A stretch of 9,133 nucleotides of DNA from JAEUMW01 sp039807745 (GTDB lineage: Bacteria; Pseudomonadota; Gammaproteobacteria; Burkholderiales; JAEUMW01), in assembly GCA_039807745.1 (NCBI GenBank), contig JBDHRV010000141.1, forward strand, positions 1-9,133. The letters run 5' to 3'. The notes below the pieces were generated by a model. It searched no databases. It saw nothing but the letters and a program-made list of their open reading frames with translations, and was not told where the DNA came from. The translations under genes and the position numbers were made by a program. This document shows positions 1 to 6,332 of the stretch, one piece after another; position 1 is the stretch's first letter; each line of letters begins with the position of its first letter.

Positions 1-2
1 TT

Positions 3-839
3 GAGGTTGGAGATCCGCGGGGACCGCTCGTTATCCATAATCATGGCGGCCCCAGTAGCCGGCTCGAGGCGCGCCTCTTCGCAGATGCGGCATCGAAGCA
101 CCGGCTACGACTCATTTGCGTAGACCGCCCCGGCATCGGACAGTCCAGTCCCCAGAAAGCACGCAGCTACTCCGGCTGGGCCGATGACCTGGCGACGATC
201 GCCGACGCGTTGGGGTACCGCGAATTCGGAGTGACAGGCTGGTCGGAGGGTGGCCCATGGGCGCTTGCGGCCGCAGCTTACATCGATCCTGCTCGACTGC
301 GCCACGTCAGCAGCATCGCGGGTGGAAGCTACGGAACATTTGGTGACAACTGGGCAAAGGATTATCTGTCCAAAGCCGACGCGCTGGGGGGCTTTCTCGC
401 ACTGCATTTTGAACCCGGCTTCCGCATGATGTATGCGACCCTTGGCCTGACCGCCGAACACTTCCGCGAGACCTACATCAAACAACTGCGGAAAGCCGTC
501 AACGACTACGACCGGCAGATTCTGCTTCAACCGGGGTTCGAAACCGCCTTCTGCGAAGCAAGCGCCGAATGCTTCGCTCAGGGCAGCGACGGGCTGGTTC
601 GCGACGCCGAACTCCTCTATCGGAGTTGGGCATTCGACGTGAAAAAAATCGAACGGCGCGTCCACATGTGGCAAGGACTGGATGACCGCCTTGTGCCGGA
701 TACCATCAACAAACAGGTGGCCGAGCAGATGCCTGGAGCGGTATGGCATCCAGTTCCGGGAGCCGGTCATTTTGTGGCAATCGGTTCAGCGGAGGAAGTG
801 TTCGGAATCGCAGCCGAAGAACTATCCCGCGACGCGTAA
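3..839 (+). CDS. Alpha/beta hydrolase, 5'-truncated by window edge
   Basis: An open frame runs from the left edge of the window to TAA at 837-839, giving 278 visible residues. The first ATG (210) is internal, because conserved fold elements lie upstream of it in the same frame. Counting the codon at 3-5 as residue 1, I see an HGGP oxyanion-type motif (about 14-17), a DRPGIGQS strand-turn (about 44-51), the nucleophile elbow G-W-S-E-G with Ser81 (243-245), a likely acid Asp228 in a D-R-L-V-P context, and His256 in G-A-G-H-F. This is a complete Ser-Asp-His triad in canonical order. The family usually has about 280-300 residues, so perhaps 10-25 residues are missing. There is no lipase lid or signal sequence in view, so it is probably a soluble esterase, peptidase or C-C hydrolase; the substrate cannot be told. 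Base composition looks somewhat less GC-rich than the ATPase gene downstream. The family call is secure; the specific function is unknown. Confidence 0.9.
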   Translation, partial: EVGDPRGPLVIHNHGGPSSRLEARLFADAASKHRLRLICVDRPGIGQSSPQKARSYSGWADDLATIADALGYREFGVTGWSEGGPWALAAAAYIDPARLRHVSSIAGGSYGTFGDNWAKDYLSKADALGGFLALHFEPGFRMMYATLGLTAEHFRETYIKQLRKAVNDYDRQILLQPGFETAFCEASAECFAQGSDGLVRDAELLYRSWAFDVKKIERRVHMWQGLDDRLVPDTINKQVAEQMPGAVWHPVPGAGHFVAIGSAEEVFGIAAEELSRDA

Positions 840-849
840 CACGGTTCGA

Positions 850-875
850 TGGGCGATGAATTGCATTGACGCCCA
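850..875 (+). terminator. Weak hairpin after the hydrolase gene, possible terminator
   Basis: Eleven bases after the hydrolase stop, TGGGCG (850-855) pairs perfectly with CGCCCA (870-875) across a 14-nt loop. No T-run follows, so it is not a standard intrinsic terminator. It may be an mRNA 3'-end stabiliser or simply chance. Confidence 0.2.
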
Positions 876-909
876 ACCACCCGATGCAGCTGCGCCCCCG
901 AAGTGACCG

Positions 910-921
910 GACAGTACTGTC
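910..921. promoter_or_regulatory. Perfect 12-bp palindrome abutting the deacetylase start codon
   Basis: GACAGTACTGTC (910-921) is an exact inverted repeat with no spacer, ending one base before the GTG at 922. It occupies the place where a Shine-Dalgarno sequence would be, and no purine-rich ribosome site is visible. It could be an operator or a start-proximal RNA hairpin. I cannot assign it to a known regulator. Confidence 0.35.
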
Positions 922-1641
922 GTGGCAGACGCTTCTCAACCCCGTGCGCAAGCCCCGCCCGCCGTGCTGACAGTGGTCCAGTGCTGGGACGACGGCGTGA
1001 CGGCCGACGTGCGGCTCACCGAGATCCTGCGCCGGCACGACGCCAGGGCAACCTTCAACCTGAACGCGGGGCTGCACGCGACTCATCGTAAGCCAGGCTG
1101 GGTCTACCAGGGCACGGATGTCGTGCGCCTCGGGTGGAATGAAATGCGCGATGTGTATTCTGGATTCGCGATCGCCAACCATAGCCTGACGCATCCGCAC
1201 CTCGAGCAGATGCCGCCAGACGCGGCACGGCACGAGATCGCGGAGGGCCGCGACCGACTGCGGCAGTTCTTCGGCCAACCGGTGTACGGCTTCGCTTACC
1301 CGTTCGGCACCTATCACGAGGGCGTCATGAATGCGGTGCGCGAGGCGGGACACGTCTATGCGCGTACCGTGGGCAGCGCCGATCAGTGCTTCCCGCCTCG
1401 CGATCCGATGGCGTTTCACCCGAGCTGTCACTTCCTCGCTCCCGACTTCCGTACCCGCTACGAGAAGGCACGCGAAGGCGGCGTGTTCTACTTCTGGGGT
1501 CATGCCTACGAGATGACGACGCAGGCGATGTGGCGGGCGTTCGAGGAAACGATCGCCCGCATCAGCGCCGACCCCGCCGCGCGCTGGGGAGAGATCGCGG
1601 GACTCTTCGAGGAAGCGGCTGCGTCCGCGGCGAGTGCCTGA
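922..1641 (+). CDS. NodB-homology polysaccharide deacetylase family protein
   Basis: A 239-residue protein, probably a metal-dependent deacetylase of carbohydrate esterase family 4. The motifs are in order: W-D-D-G at 22-25 (Asp23 as general base, Asp24 as metal ligand), H-S-L-T-H at 87-91 (His87 and His91 as metal ligands), Y-P-F-G at 126-129, and F-W-G-H-A-Y-E around 191-197 with His194 in the usual late-histidine position. The W-G-H-x-Y-E form recalls the gellan-lyase-like NodB subgroup rather than chitooligosaccharide deacetylases; this is from memory of the family. The start is GTG at 922. An in-frame TGA at 904-906 blocks anything further upstream, and later candidates would cut into the first beta strand. 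There is no clear Shine-Dalgarno. No signal peptide or membrane segment is seen, so the protein is predicted cytoplasmic, which is unusual for enzymes acting on cell-wall or exported polysaccharide. It follows the hydrolase by 82 bp. The substrate is unknown. Confidence 0.85.
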   Translation: MADASQPRAQAPPAVLTVVQCWDDGVTADVRLTEILRRHDARATFNLNAGLHATHRKPGWVYQGTDVVRLGWNEMRDVYSGFAIANHSLTHPHLEQMPPDAARHEIAEGRDRLRQFFGQPVYGFAYPFGTYHEGVMNAVREAGHVYARTVGSADQCFPPRDPMAFHPSCHFLAPDFRTRYEKAREGGVFYFWGHAYEMTTQAMWRAFEETIARISADPAARWGEIAGLFEEAAASAASA

Positions 1642-1700
1642 GCGCGCCGCTTGCTCGCATTCTCGCGACCGCCGCGCGGGGGCGCTCGGCGCGCCTGGGC

Positions 1701-1706
1701 TACAAT
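1701..1706 (+). promoter_or_regulatory. Candidate -10 element (TACAAT) for the P-type ATPase gene
   Basis: TACAAT matches TATAAT at 5 of 6 positions and lies in a GGGCTACAATC context common at sigma-70 promoters of GC-rich Proteobacteria. No good -35 is found 16-18 bp upstream; that stretch is G/C-rich. A transcript starting near 1713 would leave a leader of about 50 nt to the ATG at 1763. This argues against the upstream GTG at 1634 as the ATPase start. Confidence 0.45.
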
Positions 1707-1762
1707 CACGCAGTCACTCCACGAAGCCTCGATGGCGCGTCGCCCGCGTTACCGCTTTGAGA

Positions 1763-4507
1763 ATGTCCGCTTGCATGAGTCGCGAATTACATCACCTTCC
1801 CGACGCCAGTCACGCCTGGCATGAGCTGCCGACCGAGAGAGTCAGCGAGTTGCTCGCGACCGATCTGCACGCAGGACTTGCCGCGGCGGAGGTCGGTAGC
1901 CGCCAGAAGAAATTCGGCCCGAACCGGCTCACGTTCAAGAAGGGGCGCAGCGAATGGATGCGCTTCCTGCTCCAGTTTCATCAGCCGCTGCTTTACGTGC
2001 TGCTGGCCGCGAGCGTCATCACGGCAGTGCTCGGCGAATGGGTCGATGCCTCGGTCATATTCGGCGTCGTCTTCCTCAACGCCATCGTCGGTTACGTGCA
2101 GGAGGCGCGGGCGGAGAAGGCGATCAGCGCGCTCGCCCAGATGGTCGTCACGGCCACCACCGTGCGGCGCGATGGCCGCAGGCAGCGCGTGCCGTCCGAG
2201 ACGCTGGTACCCGGCGACGTGGTGCTGCTCGAGTCGGGCGACAAGGTGCCGGCGGATCTGCGCCTGTTCGAGGTGCGCGATCTGCAGGTCGACGAGTCCG
2301 CGCTGACCGGTGAGTCGGTGCCCGTCGCCAAGCACGGCAACGTGCTCGCGCTCGACACGATCCTCGCCGAGCGCGGCAACCTTGCCTTCGCCGGCACGCT
2401 GGTGACCTACGGGCGCGCGGAAGGTGTGGTGTGGGCAACTGGCGACCGCACCGAGATGGGGCGCATCGCCTGGCTCATCTCGGAGGCGACCGATCTTTCC
2501 ACACCGCTCACGCGCAAGATCGCACACTTCAGCGGCATCATGCTGTGGACAATCCTCGCGCTGGCGGTGGCGACCTTCGCGCTCGGCCTCTGGCGCGGCG
2601 AGAGTGCGTTCGCGATGTTCATGGCGGCGGTTGCGCTTGCCGTGGGGGCGATCCCGGAGGGGCTGCCCGCGGCGGTGACGATCACGCTTGCCATCGGCGT
2701 ATCACGCATGGCGCGGCGCCGTGCGATCATCCGCAAGCTGCCGGCGGTGGAGACCCTGGGCAGCACCACGGTGATCTGTTCCGACAAGACCGGCACGCTC
2801 ACCGAGAACCAGATGACGGTGCAGGCGGTCTTCGCCGGCGCCTCGGTCTGCACGGTCTCCGGTGGCGGCTACGAGCCGCGCGGCGAGTTCCTCGACGCGG
2901 CGGCGCGGCGCGTCGATCCCGCTCGACGCGCCGCGCTCATGGAGTGCCTGCGCGCAGGTCTGCTGTGCAACGACGCACAGCTCGTCCACGCCAAGGATCG
3001 CTGGACGGTGCAGGGCGATCCGACGGAAGCGGCGCTCATCGTCGTTGCCGAAAAGGCGGGGCTCGCGCATGCGGCAGCGGTCGAGGCGCTGCCGCGCCTC
3101 GACGCCATCCCGTTCGAGTCGGAGCACCAGTACATGGCGACGCTCCATGACTGCGGCGAGCGTGGCCACGTCATCTACATCAAGGGCGCGGTCGAGCGCC
3201 TGCTCGACCGGTGCACGGATGCGCTTGACAATTCCGGCGCGCCCGCCGAGATCGACCGCGAATCGCTGCGGCGCACGGCAGACGAACTCGCCGCGCGCGG
3301 GCTGCGCGTGCTCGCCTTCGCCCGCCACCTGGCGCCGCGCGAGCAGCGTCGCCTCGCTCACCGCCACGTCGCGGGGGGACTCACGTTTCTCGGTCTGCAG
3401 GGGATGATCGATCCGCCACGGGCGCAGGCCATGGCAGCGGTCCGGCAGTGTCAGCAGGCCGGCATCGCGGTGAAGATGATCACGGGCGACCATCTTCTCA
3501 CCGCGGAGGCCATCGCGCGCCGCATCGGCCTCGCCGGCGCGTCGGCACGCTTCGCCGTGAGCGGGCGCGATCTGGAGCGGCTCAACGACGAACAGCTCGC
3601 GGACGTCGCCGCGGAGGCGGCAGTGTTCGCGCGCGTGGCACCGGAGCAGAAGCTCAGGCTCATGCGCGCCCTGCAGTCACGCGACAACGTGGTAGCGATG
3701 ACGGGTGACGGCGTCAACGATGCGCCGGCGCTCAAGCAGGCCGACATCGGGATCGCCATGGGGATCACCGGCACCGACGTGGCGAAGGGCGCCGCCGACA
3801 TGATCCTCACCGACGACAACTTCGCCTCCATCGAAGCGGCGGTGGAGGAAGGACGCAATGTCTTCGACAACCTGACGAAGTTCATCGTCTGGACCCTGCC
3901 CACCAACCTCGGCGAAGGGCTTGTCATCCTCGCTGCCATCGTTGCCGGTGTCGCACTGCCGGCGCTGCCGGTGCAGATCCTCTGGATCAACATGATGACG
4001 GCACTGCTGCTCGGACTCACGCTGGTGTTCGAGCCGAAGGAGCGCAACCTCATGCAGCGTCCGCCGCGCGATCCGCAGCGCCCGATTCTCACTTTCGCGC
4101 TCTTCATGCGCACGGGATTCGTCTCGCTGATCCTGCTCGCGGGTGCCTTCGGGCTTTTCCTGTGGGAGCAGACACGCGGCGCCACGCTTGCCGAGGCGCG
4201 CACCATCGTCGTCAACACGATCGTCGTCGTCGATATCTTCTATCTTTTCAACTGCCGCTCCCTCCGGGGCTCCACGTTGTCCGTCGGCTTCTTCTCGAAC
4301 CCGTGGGTGCTGTGGGGGAGCGCCGCGATGCTCGCCGCGCAGCTTGCCCTGACCTACATGCCGGTCATGAACCGCCTGTTTCACACGGCGCCGATCACCG
4401 CCGAGGCGTGGCTGCACATCCTGGGCGTGGGGCTTGCCGCCTATGCGGCCGTGGGCACGGAGAAGTGGATCCGCGCCCGCGCGGCGCAGCGCCGGTCGCA
4501 GGCTTGA
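1763..4507 (+). CDS. SERCA-like (P2-type) cation-transporting P-type ATPase
   Basis: An inner-membrane ATP-driven cation pump of 914 residues, a normal length. In order: cytoplasmic N-terminal domain (about 17-60); TM1-TM2 (about 72-112); actuator T-G-E-S at 182-185; TM3 (about 257-278); TM4 with P-E-G-L-P and Glu299; phosphorylation D-K-T-G-T with Asp341; nucleotide-binding K-G-A with Lys474; hinge T-G-D-G-V-N-D with Asp649 and Asp653; then six C-terminal membrane segments. By alignment to SERCA, the ion ligands Asn715 and Glu718 (TM5) and Asn743 (TM6) are kept, but the TM6 Asp800 equivalent is Ala747. The transported ion is therefore uncertain: Ca2+, Mg2+, Mn2+, Na+ or H+ could be argued. 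No Cys-Pro-Cys or heavy-metal domain is present, so it is not a Cu or Zn P1B pump. ATG 1763 and ATG 1775 (910 aa) are both plausible. An open frame continues up to GTG 1634, but that would overlap the deacetylase end and bypass the candidate promoter. It converges on the dehydrogenase gene with 39 bp between the stop codons. Confidence 0.95.
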   Translation: MSACMSRELHHLPDASHAWHELPTERVSELLATDLHAGLAAAEVGSRQKKFGPNRLTFKKGRSEWMRFLLQFHQPLLYVLLAASVITAVLGEWVDASVIFGVVFLNAIVGYVQEARAEKAISALAQMVVTATTVRRDGRRQRVPSETLVPGDVVLLESGDKVPADLRLFEVRDLQVDESALTGESVPVAKHGNVLALDTILAERGNLAFAGTLVTYGRAEGVVWATGDRTEMGRIAWLISEATDLSTPLTRKIAHFSGIMLWTILALAVATFALGLWRGESAFAMFMAAVALAVGAIPEGLPAAVTITLAIGVSRMARRRAIIRKLPAVETLGSTTVICSDKTGTLTENQMTVQAVFAGASVCTVSGGGYEPRGEFLDAAARRVDPARRAALMECLRAGLLCNDAQLVHAKDRWTVQGDPTEAALIVVAEKAGLAHAAAVEALPRLDAIPFESEHQYMATLHDCGERGHVIYIKGAVERLLDRCTDALDNSGAPAEIDRESLRRTADELAARGLRVLAFARHLAPREQRRLAHRHVAGGLTFLGLQGMIDPPRAQAMAAVRQCQQAGIAVKMITGDHLLTAEAIARRIGLAGASARFAVSGRDLERLNDEQLADVAAEAAVFARVAPEQKLRLMRALQSRDNVVAMTGDGVNDAPALKQADIGIAMGITGTDVAKGAADMILTDDNFASIEAAVEEGRNVFDNLTKFIVWTLPTNLGEGLVILAAIVAGVALPALPVQILWINMMTALLLGLTLVFEPKERNLMQRPPRDPQRPILTFALFMRTGFVSLILLAGAFGLFLWEQTRGATLAEARTIVVNTIVVVDIFYLFNCRSLRGSTLSVGFFSNPWVLWGSAAMLAAQLALTYMPVMNRLFHTAPITAEAWLHILGVGLAAYAAVGTEKWIRARAAQRRSQA

Positions 4508-4514
4508 AGCCTGC
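4498..4514. repeat. REP-like hairpin spanning the ATPase stop codon
   Basis: GCAGGCT (4498-4504) and AGCCTGC (4508-4514) form a perfect 7-bp stem whose three-base loop is the TGA stop codon. No T-run follows. Palindromes built on GCAGGCT/AGCCTGC resemble extragenic repeats dispersed in some GC-rich genomes, as I recall. It may act as an mRNA end stabiliser or a bidirectional transcription barrier between convergent genes. Confidence 0.4.
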
Positions 4515-4535
4515 CTGCTTCCGGCCACCTGCGGT

Positions 4536-4557
4536 TCGAGGCTGTGTTACGCCTCGA
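4536..4557. terminator. Hairpin between convergent genes, possible bidirectional terminator
   Basis: TCGAGGC (4536-4542) pairs with GCCTCGA (4551-4557) over an 8-nt loop that contains the dehydrogenase stop codon. The 7-bp stem is symmetric and so could work on both strands. Neither side has a T-run, so intrinsic termination is only a possibility. Confidence 0.3.
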
Positions 4558-5584
4558 TGATCACCTTCAGGGCGCGAGTGCTCGCTGCGTGACCGAAGGT
4601 CTCATAAGCGTCCAGGATCTGCGCGAGCTTGAAGCGGTGCGTGATCAGGACCTTGGGGTCGATCTTTCGCGACAGAACCGTCTTGAGCAGCATCGGGGTG
4701 CTGACCGTATCGACCAGCCGTGTCGTGATCGTGATGTTGTGCGCCCAGAGGCTCTCCAGATGGAGGTCGACCTTCGTTCCGTGCACGCCGACATTGGCAA
4801 TGGTGCCGCCGGGGGCGACCAGGTCCTGACAGAGCAGGAAAGTCGCGGGCACCCCCACCGCCTCGATCGCCGTATCCACTCCCAGACCACCGGTGAGCGC
4901 CTTGACCTTCTCGACCGCCTTGCCGTCCGCGCTGTTCACGGTCTGGGTCGCGCCGAAACGTCGTGAGACCCCCAGGCGATTGTCGTCGAGATCGATCATG
5001 ATGACTTCCGCAGGCGAGTAGAACTGCGCGGTGAGCAGCGCAGCCAGACCGATGGGACCTGCGCCGACAATCGCGACCGTTGCGCCGGGCGCCACCTTGC
5101 CGTTGAGGACGCCGCATTCGAAGCCGGTGGGGAGGATGTCGCTCAGCATGACCAGCGCCTCTTCGTCCGCGCCCTTCGGGATCGGGTAAAGACTCGTATC
5201 GGCGTGCGGGATGCGGACGTACTCCGCCTGCGTTCCGTCGATCTCGTTGCCCAGCATCCAGCCCCCCGTGGTGCAGTGGGAGTACATGCCGCGCCGGCAG
5301 TACTCGCACTTTCCGCAGGCCGAGATGCACGAAATGAGCACCGGGTCTCCAGGCCGCAAGGCGGTGACGCCCGCGCCGACGGAGTCGATCACGCCGACGC
5401 CTTCGTGTCCGAGAATCCGCCCCGGTGCGCAAGAGGGCACGTCACCCTTCAGGATATGCAGATCCGTGCCGCAGATCGTCGTTCTGGTGATCTTCACGAT
5501 CGCATCGCCGGCTGCGCGAAGCTCAGGCTTCGGACGGTCCTCGACGGCCTTGTTGCCGGGTCCGAGGTAAACAAGCGCTTTCAT
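4547..5584 (-). CDS. Zinc-dependent medium-chain alcohol dehydrogenase
   Basis: A 345-residue cytoplasmic oxidoreductase of the medium-chain dehydrogenase superfamily, interconverting an alcohol and an aldehyde or ketone. Numbering from the ATG at 5584: catalytic zinc ligands Cys38, His60 and Asp149 with Glu61 nearby, the pattern of Thermoanaerobacter-type secondary alcohol dehydrogenases; Thr40 and His43 in the I-C-G-T-D-L-H proton-relay motif; structural zinc cysteines 90, 93, 96 and 104; Rossmann G-A-G-P-I-G at 174-179; and Asp198 at the end of the second Rossmann strand, which favours NAD+ over NADP+. The start is set by AAGGGAG eight bases before this ATG. The frame stays open 18 codons further upstream, but that extension has no ribosome site and no homology to the family N-terminus. 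The gene is convergent with the ATPase and divergent from the small anchored protein, so it is probably monocistronic. The physiological substrate is not readable; close relatives are usually annotated only as alcohol dehydrogenases. Confidence 0.95.
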   Translation of the reverse strand: MKALVYLGPGNKAVEDRPKPELRAAGDAIVKITRTTICGTDLHILKGDVPSCAPGRILGHEGVGVIDSVGAGVTALRPGDPVLISCISACGKCEYCRRGMYSHCTTGGWMLGNEIDGTQAEYVRIPHADTSLYPIPKGADEEALVMLSDILPTGFECGVLNGKVAPGATVAIVGAGPIGLAALLTAQFYSPAEVIMIDLDDNRLGVSRRFGATQTVNSADGKAVEKVKALTGGLGVDTAIEAVGVPATFLLCQDLVAPGGTIANVGVHGTKVDLHLESLWAHNITITTRLVDTVSTPMLLKTVLSRKIDPKVLITHRFKLAQILDAYETFGHAASTRALKVIIEA

Positions 5585-5592
5585 GGCGTTCT
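5585..5592 (-). promoter_or_regulatory. Spacer next to the dehydrogenase start (SD lies just beyond)
   Basis: On the - strand the sequence AAGGGAGAACGCC precedes the ATG. The AAGGGAG core (about 5591-5597) is strongly complementary to the 16S 3' end and fixes the start at 5584 rather than at the upstream ATGs. Confidence 0.6.
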
Positions 5593-5636
5593 CCCTTGGT
5601 GTTGGCATCGACTTTCGAAGCTCCTTGGATGGGTGC

Positions 5637-5666
5637 ATTCTCGCTCATCGCCGCCAGCGATGCCAG
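5637..5666 (-). promoter_or_regulatory. Weak candidate promoter for the dehydrogenase
   Basis: Read on the - strand, CTGGCA (5666-5661) and GAGAAT (5642-5637) sit 18 bp apart. Each matches the sigma-70 -35 or -10 consensus at 4 of 6 positions. This is the best pair I found in the 200-bp divergent region, but such scores occur often by chance. Confidence 0.2.
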
Positions 5667-5691
5667 ACGCACGGCCCACCCTCATTCCCGC

Positions 5692-5707
5692 CCGTTCCAG
5701 CGAACGG
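5692..5707. promoter_or_regulatory. 16-bp dyad CCGTTC-N4-GAACGG in the divergent intergenic region
   Basis: CCGTTC (5692-5697) and GAACGG (5702-5707) form a perfect 6-bp inverted repeat around a CAGC centre. It lies in the 200-bp region between the divergent dehydrogenase and small-protein genes, about 110 bp upstream of the former and 80 bp upstream of the latter. The size and spacing suit a dimeric transcription factor. The regulator is unknown. Apart from this dyad and the weak promoter, I see nothing else in 5585-5784. Confidence 0.35.
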
Positions 5708-5784
5708 ATTGCGGACCCGCGCGCACCGCAAGACCCAACGGCACGAGGTTGAAAGGGTGCCCGTCCCGGTGATAGGGTTTCGTC

Positions 5785-6198
5785 ATGACACGGCGCACCG
5801 CAACCATCGTCGTTCTCGCGGCCGTTCTCGCCGCTCTCGTCTACTGGGCGCGAAGCGATCCGCAGGTCGATGCCCTCAACGATGCGATCGCGCGGCACGG
5901 CAGCGCCGCGCTGCGCGCCTATCCCTACCAGTTCCGCGTGCTGCGACTGGACGACGGCGTCGCGACCATGACCACTCCGCGATCGCCTCAAGTGCCGGTC
6001 TATCGGATGATCCGTGCGATCGATCCCAACCTGAAACCTCGGGATACCCGGGATCCCGAGTTCGTCGCCGCCGAGAAGGCTTTGGCCGGTGTCCAGACCG
6101 AAGCGCGCCAGATCGTGCTCGCCCAGCCCGGCGTCAAGTCCGTGCAATGGGAGCTTGATCGGAACTGGCTGATCGACCACGGCATCGCCGTGGATTGA
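5785..6198 (+). CDS. Conserved-looking small membrane-anchored protein, function unknown
   Basis: A 137-residue protein that I do not recognise. Residues 6-22 form one hydrophobic helix after M-T-R-R, with positive charges on the N side, so it is probably a signal anchor leaving about 115 residues in the periplasm. There is no lipobox cysteine, and in fact no cysteine anywhere in the protein. The exported part has a D-P-Q-V-D-A-L-N helix start, an A-Y-P-Y-Q-F-R-V-L-R strand, a T-T-P-R-S motif followed by V-P-V-Y-R, and a Gln/Glu-rich helix around 91-112. It ends in a strand-like segment, V-K-S-V-Q-W-E-L-D-R, and a W-L-I-D-H tail. ATG 5785 follows AGGG at a workable distance. It is divergent from the dehydrogenase and 148 bp upstream of the sdaC start; nothing in the context gives a function. 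Codon-position bias and the anchor make it a convincing gene. Confidence 0.75.
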   Translation: MTRRTATIVVLAAVLAALVYWARSDPQVDALNDAIARHGSAALRAYPYQFRVLRLDDGVATMTTPRSPQVPVYRMIRAIDPNLKPRDTRDPEFVAAEKALAGVQTEARQIVLAQPGVKSVQWELDRNWLIDHGIAVD

Positions 6199-6253
6199 CG
6201 AACCCCGCGCCGCGTTTCCACCTCCCCACGTAGGCAACTGCGTTGCGCTTCGC

Positions 6254-6269
6254 AATCCGCGAATCCGCG
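6254..6269 (+). repeat. Perfect tandem 8-mer upstream of the sdaC promoter
   Basis: AATCCGCG occurs twice back to back (6254-6261 and 6262-6269), ending 12 bp before the candidate -35 of sdaC. It could be a direct-repeat activator site or a chance duplication. A small 5-bp hairpin, TTGCG-CTT-CGCAA (6243-6255), overlaps its left edge. Confidence 0.3.
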
Positions 6270-6281
6270 TCACTGATGGGC

Positions 6282-6310
6282 TTCCCAACCGGGTGCAACA
6301 GCCTTATAGT
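6282..6310 (+). promoter_or_regulatory. sdaC: Candidate sigma-70 promoter for sdaC
   Basis: TTCCCA (6282-6287, 4 of 6 matches to TTGACA) and TATAGT (6305-6310, 5 of 6 matches to TATAAT) are separated by the optimal 17 bp. Transcription would begin near 6317, leaving a leader of about 30 nt before ATG 6347. This is the best promoter in the window. Confidence 0.55.
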
Positions 6311-6332
6311 TCCCTCATAACACAAACATGAC

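Noticed and set aside
105..770. - strand open frame of 221 codons opposite the alpha/beta hydrolase
   Set aside because: The + strand shows a full catalytic triad in order; the opposite frame has no recognisable domain or ribosome site.
210..839. ATG 210 as the true start of the hydrolase
   Set aside because: The frame is open to the window edge, and the HGGP and DRPG motifs of the fold lie upstream of 210 in the same frame.
706..1503. - strand open frame of 265 codons spanning the hydrolase end and the deacetylase
   Set aside because: It covers parts of two well-supported + strand genes and has low-complexity Arg/His-rich content, typical of a shadow.
1634..1762. GTG 1634 as the start of the ATPase, giving 957 residues
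   Set aside because: It would overlap the deacetylase stop, add an Arg-rich tail with no family counterpart, and lie upstream of the likely promoter at 1701-1706.
3677..4528. - strand open frame of 283 codons opposite the ATPase C-terminus, and similar ones at 2702-3493 and 3451-4218
   Set aside because: All mirror the codon structure of the ATPase gene, and their translations are highly charged and repetitive.
5749..5776. TTGAAA-N16-GATAGG as a promoter for the small anchored protein
   Set aside because: The -10 match is poor, and the implied start point falls almost on the ATG, which would leave no leader although a ribosome-site-like AGGG is present.
1642..5784. FNR/ANR-type TTGAT-N4-ATCAA sites in front of the ATPase or the dehydrogenase, looked for because such genes can be oxygen-regulated
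   Set aside because: No such site is visible in either upstream region.
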